Origin: Branchiostoma floridae
Taxonomy: Eukaryota; Chordata; Leptocardii; Amphioxiformes; Branchiostomatidae
Assembly (NCBI RefSeq): GCF_000003815.2
Contig: NC_049982.1
Location: forward strand, 8,870,717 to 8,934,716
DNA: 64,000 nucleotides
Direction: 5' to 3'
Below, one piece after another: positions 44,901 through 55,300 of the stretch. The first letter of the stretch is position 1. Every line of letters begins with the position of its first letter. The notes beneath the pieces are model-generated. The model had not been told where the DNA came from and ran no database searches. It was given only the letters and a program-made list of their open reading frames with translations. Position numbers and translations under genes: made by a program.

Positions 44901-47900
44901 GGCTTGAACTGTGATGGTGAGCATGAAACATATCTTTATGTTTAAAAAGTGTAAATGGTTCTTCAAGGCTTAAGGGAATTGATCTGTACCAGACGATGGC
45001 ACGCTCCTCTTGTATGAATCGTAATTTATGAATCAACAAAAATACTTCTTAAAACGTCACTCACGTCACGCATATTAAATAGTACAAAGCATAAAGAAAT
45101 GTCTTCTATTTTCAGATATCAACGAATGTGACACCGGCAACGGTGGATGTGAGCAGACCTGTACCAACAATGTTGGCAGTTTTGAATGCTCATGTGATGC
45201 CGGCTATGTCTTGAATGACGATGGCTTGAACTGTGATGGTGAGTAGCATCTTTTGATGAGTACCAGCCAACATGGTGTTTTGCCAAGCTGATTACACTTC
45301 TCGAAAGCAATGCGGGGTGATAATTACATCGATGCCAGCTTTCTTATTGCAATACATCTAGTAGGAACAACTAACTAAAAGATTAAATATCAGAGAAGGA
45401 TAGTTTTTTCCGTTCTCAGCAGTGATAACGAGCTCTTGTTTTTTGAGATATTAACGAATGTGCTAGTGGCATTGGAGATGACACAACTTGTACTTTTATG
45501 TATGATTGTCATCTTAAATAAATGACAAAGAACTTAATACTAGTTTATATCTTTTTCAGATGTTGATGAATGTGCAACCAATAACGGAGGATGTGACGAC
45601 ACCTGTACAAACAATGATGGCAGTTTCGACTGTACCTGTGATGTAGGCTACGTCCTCAATGTCGACGGCTTGACCTGTGACGGTGAGTCGCATTTGTTTT
45701 GCCAAGCTATACACACTTTTAGAAAAATGATTTCTATCCATCGATGATATGCTAGTAAAACGCAGTTACATTGAAATAAAGAATAAATGCGTTACTAAAA
45801 GGAAATCTTAATCAAGACAAAAGATGACTTACTAATTTTTCTTCCGTTCACAAGACAATAACACAGAGCTAATTCTTTTCAGATGTCAACGAATGTGAAA
45901 CGGGCAATGGTGGATGCGCACAGACCTGTACAAACAGTGACGGTAGTTTCGAGTGCACCTGTAATGACGGGTATGCCTTAAATGGCGACGGCCTCGCCTG
46001 TGACGGTAAGTTGAATTTGGTTACACGGATACGCCTGATAACTGTGTTGCTATACTACCGACGCAAACTATACTCAATCTGCCACAAATATGTATTCAAA
46101 TGAGTTACTTTATCAGAGTACAAATAATTTAGATAGAGGAGATATACCCTATAACATTTACATGAATGCCTAAATGCTGAAAAGTAAATTTGCTCCTGTT
46201 CTTACAGTTTGATACAGATGTTTCATTTTTCAGATATCAACGAATGTAACACCGGCAATGGTGGATGCGAGGACACCTGTACCAACAATGATGGCAGTTT
46301 TCAATGCTCATGTGATGCCGGCTATACATTGAACGGCGACGGCTTGAACTGTGATGGTGAGTCACATTTCATTTTGTCATGCTTATCACGTTTTTAGCAA
46401 ACTATACAAGTTTGTATACAAAAATATTTTACTTGGTACTTAAATGTAATTGATAAATGGATAATATCGTTATTGAAAGAAAACATGGGTACAAATCAAC
46501 GTAACAGTTGCTTTTGAGGCATGCCATACATGTAATTAGTATGGCCACAGCATAAAAACCGGACGTCTTCCTGTAGTACCATGAAAAACTGCCAGGTGAC
46601 CACAAAATACCGACCATTTTCCAGCAGTGAAATTCAGAAATATACAGGGGCAGACAGTAGGGTAGGCTTAGTACCTGCTTTTATGTGGGCAATAATCCAA
46701 ATCTACTATGTAAGAAAATGTTGCATGCATTTGTAAATATTCCTACAAGTGAAAGAATCAAATAGATGCTTGAACATGGTTCTACGTATATTTTTTGCAC
46801 ATTAGCCACATTCAAAATGTTTCCAAACTGTTAAAATGAATTCCAATTAATTGAAGTTATCATTAATTTTTTCTAATTTAAAATTATTGCGACTCTGATA
46901 TATTAGAATACTGTATACATGTAAAAACCCTCTTAGTGAGCCCAGGCACACACCGACACATTGCCACGAAAGCATAGCTTTCTTGGCGAAGGTACGATAT
47001 GGTAATGAAAGAGTTTTAAGTACGGTATTCAATTTTCAGAAACAATTTGATAATAAATGGAAATACATTGTCAAGTTTATACTAGTACAGGACATGACAA
47101 AATCGACCTATGTTTTTCAGATATCGACGAATGTGCAACCGAGAATGGTGGATGTGAGCAGACCTGTACAAACAACGAAGGCAGTTTTGAATGCTCTTGT
47201 GATGCCGGCTATACCTTGAATGGCAACGCCTTCGACTGTGACGGTGAGTAGCGGTTGTTTGTCAAAGAAGTTTGTCCAAAAGTCAAAGGAGTGTCCGTGC
47301 AATGTCAACCACGCTTTCAGAAATCCCACCTGTATACCCAATAGTCATAATAGGCATACTTTTAATCGTAACAAAAAGACACAATTCTGGTAGAAGACCC
47401 GTCATTTTTAAGGCTATTCATTAAACGCTGTCTACACTGTCTTTCCTTCCCAGGAAATTATAGCACAGGGCGAGAAAATGGTTTAAGCATGGTGTTCCTT
47501 TTTCAGACATTAATGAATGTGACACTGAGAACGGAGGATGTGCGCAGACATGTACAAACAATGTCGGCAGTTTCCAATGCTCTTGTGATGCCGGATATAC
47601 CTTGAATGGCGACGGCTTTGCTTGTGATGGTGAGTCGCGTTTGTTCAGAATATGGGTCAAAGAATGTTTTTGCATGCTGCCATCCCTTTCAGTATGTTAC
47701 ACATGGAAATGTAAAACATCTACTTTCACCTCCATGAAACGCAGGTTTTGTAATTACTTTTTATTGCTGTAATTGCGATAATTCTAAGATTGTATTACTA
47801 AAATAACGTTGTACTTGTGAACATATATGTTGCAGAGAAATGTAAAAATATCAGAAGTAGTATGAGTTTTCTTTTTCAGATGTCGACGAATGTGCAACTC

Positions 47901-50900
47901 TCAACGGTGGCTGTGAGCAGACCTGTACCAACAATGACGGCAGCTTTGAATGCTCCTGTGTTGACGGCTATACCTTGAATGTCGATGACTTAAACTGTGA
48001 CGGTGAGTCACTTTTGTCAATAATGATATCGATCAAATTACTGTTTTGTCATATTTATTACTTTTGATTCTTGAAGCCAACAAAGTTATATCCAATGTAA
48101 TAAGATTCTTTTTCGTTCCTTTCAGATGTAACAAAGGAAGAAACAAACACATGGATAAATACATGAATAAGTTATTGTCGTTTCAAGGCTTAAGAATGCA
48201 ATCCCTATCTTTAGAAAAAAAATACAGGACAGGAAGGATTCTAAAAATGGCCTACATTTCTAGGTGTCATAGAATGTGCCACTGAAGGTCGCAGTGGATG
48301 TGATCACTAATGTTTCTTTTTTTTTTCTTGAGCAGTTAAATATGACAGCATTAAGAAACCTATAACACGAGCTTTATATTTTTCAGAGATTGACGAATGG
48401 GCAAAAAAGGTGTGTGTGACGTGGACTGTACAGACCGAAGGCTGTTTCCAATTAATTTTTTTACAAAGGATTCATTTTTAAGATATCGACGAATGTGCAA
48501 CCAATGATGGCGGATGTGACCTGGACTGTACACATACAAACACTCAAGACAGTTTCCAATAAATTCAAAGCAAGTTTTTTTATTTATCAGATATCGACGA
48601 ATGTGCAACCAATGATGGCGGCTGCGAGGACACTTGTACGAATAATGATGGCAGTTTTGAATGCTCTTGTGGTGTCGGTTATACCCTGAATGGCGATGGC
48701 TTCACCTGCGATGGTGAGTTCATCTATTATAGGCGTAATTTATGATATTGTATTTTCATGTATGTACTTTTCGTATTCGAGGACGATTGGTGCGACAAAA
48801 GTAGAAGTATACATCAGTTTCGCAATGCTGCCAACGCTTTCGACAATATACTCGATTGGTATGGTAGTAGGCCAAACATTCAAGCATATATCTATGGGCT
48901 TGTCTGTTTGAACGAGTACTGTTTCTTTCGTTCTCACGAAAAGATGATAAAGAGCATCAAAGACATTTGATTNNNNNNNNNNNNNNNNNNNNNNNNNNNN
49001 NNNNNNNNNNNNNNNNNNNNNNNNNNNNNNNNNNNNNNNNNNNNNNNNNNNNNNNNNNNNNNNNNNNNNNNNCACAATGGTGACTGTGAGCAGACCTGTA
49101 CCAACAATGACGGCAGTTTTGAATGCTCTTGTGATGCCGGCTATATATTGAACGGCGACGGCTTGAACTGTGATGGTGAGACGTATTATTTATGTTTAAA
49201 AACTAAAATTGGTTCTTGAAATATCACACAATGCTTAAGGGAACTGATCTGTATCATCTGATAATGCCACACTCCTCTTGTATCGTAATCTATGAATCAA
49301 CAATACTTCTTAAAATCTCACTCACTGGCGCACTTATATTTTCCTGTTACAATAGTACAAAACATGTACATGAACAAAAATTACGGCTTCTATTTTCAGA
49401 TATCAACGAATGCGACACCGCCAACGGTGGATGTGAAGACATTTGTACAAACAATGTCGGCAGTTTTGAATGCTCTTGTAATCCTGGCTATACCTTGAAT
49501 GGCGATGGCTTGAACTGTGATGGTGAGTAGCATTTGTTTAAACCTCATTCCACTAGGGAAGTAATCTCGCTGCGACGAGTGATTCGAAATAATCCATAAA
49601 ATTCCATAGGTAACAAACGAATATTTTTACGACTACACTTTGTGTGTTTTGTTGTCTTTTCAGTCATTAATTTCAATATTGCATGGCATTTCAATGATGA
49701 AGTAAAAGGTAACACAACTACAATTCATGGGGGCATCATTCAAAAAGGTGTGCTAAACACAACCCGGTAAAACACTGATGACAGTTTAGGCTGATGCTGA
49801 CTATGTCTTTTAAGACATTTAAAAATGAACTGAGATAGTGAAGCTCATTTGGGTTTCAACCATTGCATTCATTAACTTTCAATGAACTGATTTGTGTCAA
49901 AGAGGACGAATTGAAATGAATGATAACTATATAGATACATACAGAGATATATCATGCTTACGTGTTTTGTCATGCCAGTAATGCTTTTAGTTAACAAAAC
50001 GTGTATTTACTGAGGATGAGCTCGTTCCTATAGCTGTAACGAAAGAAATTCAATGCCTTTATGAAGATATGATTGCTTTTCTGTCTTTCTCGGTAAAGAT
50101 ATACAGAGCAAGCAAGATAGAGCTTTAAGTTTGGTGTTCTTTTTTTTCCAGATGTAAACGAATGTGACACCGCCAATGGTGGATGTGACCAGACATGCAC
50201 AAACTCTGAGGGAAGCTTTACCTGTTCGTGCACGGATCCGGATTATTACCTGAATACCGACGGCTTAGCCTGCGATCGTAAGTTGCTCATATATTGTTTT
50301 GTAATCCTCATGTTTGAAAACTATGCAAAACTATACTGTATTCTTCTATGTTTTACACTTCTCTCCAATCGTCAGCAAATCTTCGGCTCTTTGCTGATAA
50401 ATAAGATTCCCATCACAGAAGATCAAGTTTTTGTTCGTCATCTTTCCCTGACATGTGACTACGACTTTTCTGCCATGACAAGTCTTTTGTTACAGTAATG
50501 ATCGTTATTGCTGAAGTACACATAATAACTTATAATTGTCGTTCCTTTACAGGTGATGGACAATGGTCAGCCTGGAACGGATGGTCAGCGTGCAGTGAAA
50601 CATGCGGCGACGGGACACAAACGCGGAGCCGCAGCTGTGATAACCCTGAGCCAGTCAATGACGGTGCCGACTGTGTGGGACATGGAGACGAGACCCAGTC
50701 TTGCAACGAAGGGGACTGTCCAGGTACAGTAGTCCGCGACAGAAGTCAAATCAGTCTGTGTTTGCTGTCTGAAACAAAGTAGCGCCAACAGTATTTAAGT
50801 AACATATATGGACAGGAATGATGCGTCATGTCATCAACATAGACACCGTCTCTATATACAAAACTTAGGATGTTTGCCAGATGTTGTTTGATAATACGAA

Positions 50901-51787
50901 GTTTTTTTTCGTTGCTTTGCCTTGTCTTCGTACAGTTGCGGGGCAGTGGTCCACGTGGCTGTCCTGGTCCAGCTGTAGTTCCCCGTGCGGAGATGGTACA
51001 CAAATTCGCGCACGCTACTGTGATAACCCTTGGCCTGCAAACGGAGGGGCGGACTGTGATGGGGACGCGGAGGAGTCGCAACCATGCAACGACGGAGATT
51101 GTCCAGGTATTGCTTACTGATGTCACATCTATGACATAGACTAGGATTTACATCGGAAAAGTACGTGATAATCAGTTCACATAGGCAACCGTATCAGTCC
51201 CAGACATGCAACGACGGAGATTGTCCGGGTAACGTTTACGGATGTCACATCTATGACATAGACTACGATTTACATCGGAAAAGTACATGATAATCAGTTC
51301 ACATAGGCAGAATCGATTGTCCAGGTAACCTTAACGATGTAAAATCTATGGCTTTGGGTACTATTTAGATCGTAACATTATAAGATGATTAGATGTAAAG
51401 GTGGCATGCTAACATACCGGTTCTAACTAATGTATCCATTCATTCATTCATTCATTCATTCAATACCCATTTGTCAGCAAAGCTCACTACTAGTATGTTG
51501 ACTGGTAACCGGAGAGAAACTTAACTCTGACAGCCAACTAAAAGTCAAACTCGTTTGGACATGGTTTGCTATATTTTCAGCTGGGCTGATTTTGGTGATG
51601 CTGTTTTTGTTTGTTTTTACTTTGCCTTTCTACAGATAACGGACAATGGTCTACATGGGGTAGCTGGTCCGGTTGCAGTGTGGACGGTGTGCAGAGCCGA
51701 ACACGCACCTGTGACGAGCCCGCCCCCTCGGGTGGAGGCCTCGACTGTGTCGGTCACGACACTGAAGAACAGCAATGTGACGTTTAA
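32946..51787 (+). CDS. Gene E: signal-CCP2-EGF-cbEGF(x23)-TSP1(x3)
   Basis: First exon ATGAG (32946-32950), signal exon 35928-35995, CCP 37193-37390 and 38178-38366, EGF 39409-39519, 23 calcium-binding EGF exons from 40078 to 50277, TSP1 exons 50553-50723, 50936-51106 and 51636-51787 (TAA at 51785). If the exon broken by the gap is normal, the coding sum is 3897 nt, 1298 residues. [20 protein letters not shown] is a signal peptide interrupted by an intron after two codons. A large secreted or matrix protein is expected; the calcium-binding EGF run should form a rod, with TSP1 modules at the C end. The last TSP1 lacks two cysteines. No named ortholog is assigned: CCP-EGF-TSP1 in this order is not one I can name. 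Several decayed EGF exons lie in its introns. Confidence 0.8.
33831..33942. mobile_element. Snap-back MITE in gene E intron 1
   Basis: TAGCCTGGAGTCCAGCCTTG at the left is the reverse complement of CAAGGCTGGACTCCAGGCTA at the right; GAAGATCGCTACT pairs with AGTAGCGATCTTC at the centre. Confidence 0.8.
35137..35240. mobile_element. Snap-back MITE in gene E intron 1
   Basis: CCTGGTATCCAGCCGTATTA and TAATACGACTGGATACCAGG are inverted copies with one mismatch; CTCCCGAGTCTCTTCTG pairs with CAGAAGAGACTCGGGAG. Confidence 0.8.
35661..35845. mobile_element. MITE with 29-bp perfect inverted ends
   Basis: Left GTGTCAAGCTTGCGTCACTG followed by CGGGGTTCG; the right end is its exact reverse complement. 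It sits about 80 bp upstream of the signal exon of gene E. No coding capacity. Confidence 0.8.
35928..35995 (+). CDS. Gene E exon: signal peptide
   Basis: A 68-bp exon after TTTTCAG, phase 2 in and 1 out. With the ATGAG exon it reads [20 protein letters not shown] then VSGA, a classic signal peptide with cleavage likely after VSG or SGA. Confidence 0.85.
36108..36207. mobile_element. Small inverted-repeat element
   Basis: CTCCAGGCAGATTTACCG and CGGTAAATCTGCCTGGAG enclose about 64 bp in the intron after the signal exon of gene E. Confidence 0.7.
36757..37090. repeat. Degenerate minisatellite of GGGCGGTTACATGTATTT
   Basis: Starts with a poly-G run (about 36760), then GTGGTTACAAGTATTTATGG, GCGGTTACACGTATTTTTAT, GCGGTTACATGTAT, and weaker copies to CGGTTTCATGTATTTT near 37030. 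Intronic in gene E. Confidence 0.6.
37193..37390 (+). CDS. Gene E exon: CCP1
   Basis: Phase 1-1, 198 bp: [56 protein letters not shown]. It has the GCVR.EGS..REC signature of CCP1 in genes B and F but is more diverged. Confidence 0.85.
38178..38366 (+). CDS. Gene E exon: CCP2
   Basis: Phase 1-1, 189 bp, the same length as gene B CCP2: [47 protein letters not shown]. Confidence 0.87.
39409..39519 (+). CDS. Gene E exon: EGF module
   Basis: Phase 1-1, 111 bp: [36 protein letters not shown]. Six cysteines, calcium-type EGF with O-fucose consensus (CENGGTC). Confidence 0.88.
   Translation: MTTVIPLRARTAGPVLTAWIATAVTARQDGAGTTVQ
40078..50277 (+). CDS. Gene E: array of 23 calcium-binding EGF exons
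   Basis: Exon starts (123 bp each, phase 1-1, unless noted): 40078, 40434, 41061, 41341, 41727, 42073, 42511, 42834, 43183, 44064, 44409, 44794, 45116, 45560, 45883, 46234, 47121, 47507, 47880, 48591, one truncated by the gap (visible 49073-49175), 49400, and 50152 (126 bp, to 50277). The typical peptide is [43 protein letters not shown](I/V)(N/D)EC is the calcium site; C.N....F.C.C is the hydroxylation consensus. This is the matrilin/fibrillin style of cbEGF, different from the array in gene A. All listed exons keep six cysteines. The exon at 40078 uses a GC donor. Confidence 0.92.
42391..42453 (+). pseudogene. Decayed cbEGF exon (block 1)
   Basis: Reads ATTCATTAACGAATATGC then GTGACATCGGTGATGACACG, close to 45448. 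It lacks an AG acceptor and most of the module. Confidence 0.6.
45448..45511 (+). pseudogene. Decayed cbEGF exon (block 2)
   Basis: After an AG it reads [15 protein letters not shown] then degenerates and meets a stop. It is the partner of 42391 in the duplicated block. Confidence 0.65.
48264..48562 (+). pseudogene. Three decayed cbEGF exons in a row
   Basis: 48264: [15 protein letters not shown] then stop. 48387: EIDEWAKK, with Trp in place of the first Cys, then stop. 48483: [16 protein letters not shown] then SFQ and TAA at 48560. Each still follows an AG, but none has an intact module or donor. Confidence 0.75.
48973..49072. other. Assembly gap (100 N)
   Basis: Removes the 5' part of one cbEGF exon of gene E; by length its start would fall at about 49053 if the gap size were real, but 100 N is a conventional gap size. 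Confidence 0.99.
49768..49820 (+). pseudogene. Decayed cbEGF exon remnant
   Basis: AAACACTGATGACAGTTT and ATGCTGACTATGTCTTT align with AACAATGATGGCAGTTTT and GATGCCGGCTATGTCTTG of intact exons; cysteine codons are lost. Confidence 0.5.
50553..50723 (+). CDS. Gene E exon: TSP1 module 1
   Basis: A 171-bp phase 1-1 exon: [47 protein letters not shown]. Six cysteines, the W..W..W stack and the R.R ladder of thrombospondin type 1 repeats. Confidence 0.93.
50936..51106 (+). CDS. Gene E exon: TSP1 module 2
   Basis: A 171-bp phase 1-1 exon: [47 protein letters not shown]. Six cysteines. The end of this exon is copied downstream at 51204 and 51309. Confidence 0.93.
51081..51330 (+). repeat. Tandem copies of the TSP1-2 exon end
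   Basis: ACATGCAACGACGGAGATTG at 51202 repeats the exon end at 51083, with about 120 bp of intron (GATGTCACATCTATGACATA, CATCGGAAAAGTAC). A third, shorter copy begins GATTGTCCAGGTAACC at 51314. The copies have donors but no acceptor-bounded module. Confidence 0.75.
51636..51787 (+). CDS. Gene E last exon: degenerate TSP1 module 3
   Basis: After [46 protein letters not shown] then DV and TAA. The tryptophans and Arg residues are kept, but cysteines 2 and 6 of the usual six are absent. Confidence 0.82.
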
Positions 51788-53480
51788 CATGGTCATAATT
51801 TTAACCTATCGAGTCCACAAACCCATCAACAATCAAATAATGTCACAACAACCGATTAACAGGCATCTCTGGGTAGCATAGTATTAATAATCATAATCGT
51901 TCATACAATCATTAATAACATGGATGAAGACAATACCAGTCCAGTAACTTTAACATATTGGACATGTAAGTTACGTTTTTTTAAATTCATATTTCATACG
52001 TGTGTACACACAAAAAACATAAGCCAGAGACTAACAGTTTGCAACTTCCAATTAACTTAACAGTGTATAACAAATAGGTTCTCACTTTAGCAAATGTTTT
52101 TCATTTTTCACTTTGTTGTAGTAAGAACGTAGAAGGCCTAAGGAACCTCTCATTGTAGACAGTTTAACGTGTCTACTTCTAAAGATAAATATTTTTGCAA
52201 TAAATGATAGTGTGCTCGTATTACTAGAATGATCTAATGAACCTAATAATATAATTCTAGGTGTAAGCCTGAGTACAATATTCATATACTTCTGGATCCA
52301 ACGTTCCATCTCTTCCCTAAAGACTTAACAAGTACAGAACAATGGCAAAATATATGGATGGGGGTCTCTTCTTCGATATCATAATAAAACATATAGTTTA
52401 CTGTCTGATAAATTCCATTTGTAAAGCTTATTTCTAAGAGCTAGGAAAGTATGTAATAGCTTATATTGAAAAAACCTTAAGTATGTATTAAATTTTCGTG
52501 ATTTTGTAATTTCTCGCAATTGATAATTTACCCTATCTGATACTTTATTCATTTATGCAAAATCTAATAATTAAATCCCTTCGTACTTCACTTAAAAATT
52601 TACTAGTTATTTCTAGAGAATAGTTATGTACTGGTACAGTCATCGTAGTTGATATGTACTACCTTACCACTGTTACATTTTTTAGAAATCTTTGATAGCC
52701 ATAATCTATAATTTGGGTATCACAAAACTTTCCCTGTCTAGCTATATGTGGTATCTCTAATGCGTTTGTGGCCGTTCACTTCTAAGAAAGGAGATCGAGT
52801 AAAGAAGATGTACAAGTAAAAGATACGAAGATCAGCCCAATAGGAGCTTTGTCTACTGCGTACCAAGTTATTGTGTATATATGAATCGTAGAATTCGGCA
52901 AAAGTAGGGTAATTGGCCAGAAGGATTAACATGTACATTTCCCCTCCGGTGACGTCTTGCAAAAACCTATGCTAATTTCAGCCTCCCGGCTACTCCTGTA
53001 GTGACATGCAGTTGTAATTTCTTAATAAAGCATAAGTGCTGGATCCTCTCTTTTCACTGTCTGAAACATGATTGATTACTTTCACTTTGACAGGTTTGTA
53101 AACCTATTAATATCTATCCACCCATAACCTGCCTTTCAACGTGGGATCAAACGTGACGCAAAGGTGTAGCACGCCGCGACAGGACAGGTGGAGTGTGGCT
53201 TTCTGATCAAGATAACTTGATATGTTTCGTCTTTCTTTGATAAACAACTGCCCAAACCGGATATATCCGCCACACCTATACATGGCCTGTGTGTCATGCC
53301 CGGATATATCCGGGATAGCTTATTCTCTCGAAGTAGCAGTTCTGCGCGCGTGTAGCGCACGAATCCTGGAAGTTAGGGACTTCGGCCTTGTTCGGGGGTT
53401 TCTTTTTGGAGGTCAGCGGCCAACCCTGGCACTGATAGCATTTTATAGGGCCGAAACTCTGGCAGTTTAAGGGTCAAAGT
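51788..53480. other. Intergenic between genes E and F, first part
   Basis: AT-rich, no exon signature; 53360-53470 is a dispersed repeat related to 18290-18410 (CCTTGTTCG and GGCAGTTTAA). A GGATATATCC palindrome occurs twice near 53260-53310. Confidence 0.4.
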
Positions 53481-53487
53481 CTACGAC

Positions 53488-53880
53488 GGAGCAATAGCCG
53501 ATGGGTCGCGTAATTTTAAGGTAACGGTAGGGTGTTTGTCTTAAAGACCAAAGGTCCCGGGTTCGAGTCCCTTGGTATGCTCCAAAGCTGACCCTTTTAG
53601 AATAGATACTTTACACAAATTTTACTCAGATGAAAAAGAGTACCTGGCTTCGGTTAGGGACGTCCCTCGCAAGGAATAGGCGTAGTAGCGTCGTGTGTGG
53701 CATAACGTAAACTGGTAGAGCGTTTGGCCCGGAATCTAGAGGTCCTGAGTTCGATAGCAGTCGCGGCTCCCGACGTTGTGTCCTTGGGAAAGGTACTTTA
53801 CACGACCTTCATCACTTCACCCATGTGTAAAATGGGTACCTGACTTCGGTCGGGGAGGTAAAAGACAAGACTTCCTTCAC
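53488..53880 (+). repeat. tRNA-derived SINE-like sequence
   Basis: 53488-53583 is tRNA-like: GGAGCA and TGCTCC ends can pair, with a B-box GGTTCGAGTCC. A second unit has TGGTAGAGCGTTTGG (A-box-like) at 53712 and GAGTTCGATAGC at 53747, then AAAGGTACTTTACACGACC shared with 8190. Too irregular to call a functional tRNA gene. Confidence 0.5.
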
Positions 53881-54089
53881 CTTCTGTCTGTATCGTGTAT
53901 GTGGCACTGTCAACATAAGTTTCTAACTTGAGTGCAGTGCCACATTGTCCTCGTCTGTCAAAAAACAAATAGAAACTAGAGTTCCACGAACACATACCTT
54001 TGCCAAATAAACCAGGTTTGTTATGTAGAATGATGTCTGTAGACAAATGCGTTACTCGTTTCATATATTTTCTAATTATATGCTTGGAG

Positions 54090-55300
54090 TTGGTTTATAA
54101 AATTTTGGCATTGATTATGCAAATTAGATCCCAAGTTACAATTAATTGATATGAAATTGTATCAAGCATTGCTTAAGCTATCAGCATACCAAAAATCATG
54201 ATGATCCTTTGATCCATTCTTGACTTATTCTCTTTCAAAGTCTTTAAATACACCTCTTACTCTCTTCCCTCTTTCTCAGTTACATATGTGACAACTTTGA
54301 AAGTACTATAAAGGGATGCAGTGGATTTATGAACTTGTCCTAATCAATTATGCAAATTAGCTGTTAATTTGCATAATAAATATCACATTATACAAGTCTT
54401 CACTTAGGCTATTTACATGCCAAAAATCAAGACGATCCGTCGACACGTTCATATTTTCTCATTAATTATGCAAATGAGGTCGTCATTTGCATGATGAATA
54501 TGTATTGACATTTCTCTCTACATATGTGACAAGTTTTAAAGTCCTATCATGGAATGTAGTGGATCTATAAATTATCCTCATTAATTAGACGCAAATTAGC
54601 TGTTGATTTGCATAATTGGTATTTCATTATGTAGGTATTCACTTACGCTATCTACATACCAAAAAACATGATGATCCGTCAACATCTTCATATTTTCTCA
54701 TTAATTATGCAAATGAGGTCGCCATTTGCATAATTGATATCTATTGACATTTCCCTCGTTCCCAGCTACATATGTGACAAGTTTCAAAGTCCTATCATGG
54801 AATGCAATGGATTTATAAACTTTCCTCATTAATTATGCAAATTAGCTGTTGATTTGCATAATTGGTATTCCATTATGTAAGTCATCACTCATTCTATCTA
54901 CCTACCAAAAATCATGACGATCCGTCAACACGTTACAGAGTTATTCTTGTCCAAAGTTTGAAAGGAAACCGGTGCCTGCAGTTCTAAAAAAGCCGCTAGG
55001 GGGCCCAAACTCACAGCACTTACTCTCTGCCTCAAGGGCTATCTACCACTCAAAAATCATGACCACAGCATGTCCAGAACACGAGATATAAAAAATTGAG
55101 TTTCCGCTGTAGTACCTTAGCAAGCCGCTAGGGGGCCCATTATCGAACTTGACCTTTGTTTTCCCGACCCCTACCCACCTACCAAATATCATCAGGATCC
55201 ATCCAAGACTTCTTGAGTTATGCTGTTGACAGACACACACACAGACACACACACACACAAACACGCCCAAAACATAACCTTAGCCATTCTGGCAAAGGTA
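54090..55300. repeat. Tandem repeat with ATGCAAAT octamers plus dispersed repeat
   Basis: GCAAATTAGCTGTT recurs at about 54353, 54593 and 54837 (period about 240 bp). Perfect ATGCAAAT or ATTTGCAT words occur about ten times from 54117 to 54858. The 3' part (54900-55300) has GCCGCTAGGGGGCCC twice, a (CA)n tract at 55205-55262 and ends TCTGGCAAAGGTA. Confidence 0.7.

Larger units (their letters stand above)
41230..47690 (+). repeat. Higher-order tandem duplication in gene E EGF array
   Basis: Exons 41341, 41727, 42073, 42511, 42834 and 43183 pair in order with 44409, 44794, 45116, 45560, 45883 and 46234 at a spacing of 3043-3068 bp, and their introns also match. A third partial copy starts at 47121 and 47507. 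41431-41908 and 47211-47688 appear identical. Confidence 0.88.

Noticed and set aside
39920-47675. Minus-strand frames rich in His and Ser opposite the cbEGF exons
   Set aside because: Antisense shadows of the repeated exons; no splice logic or start context of their own.
53488-53583. Functional tRNA gene
   Set aside because: Ends can pair and a B-box is present, but the D and anticodon arms are irregular, the T stem is poor and the length is 96 nt; a SINE head or pseudo-tRNA fits better.
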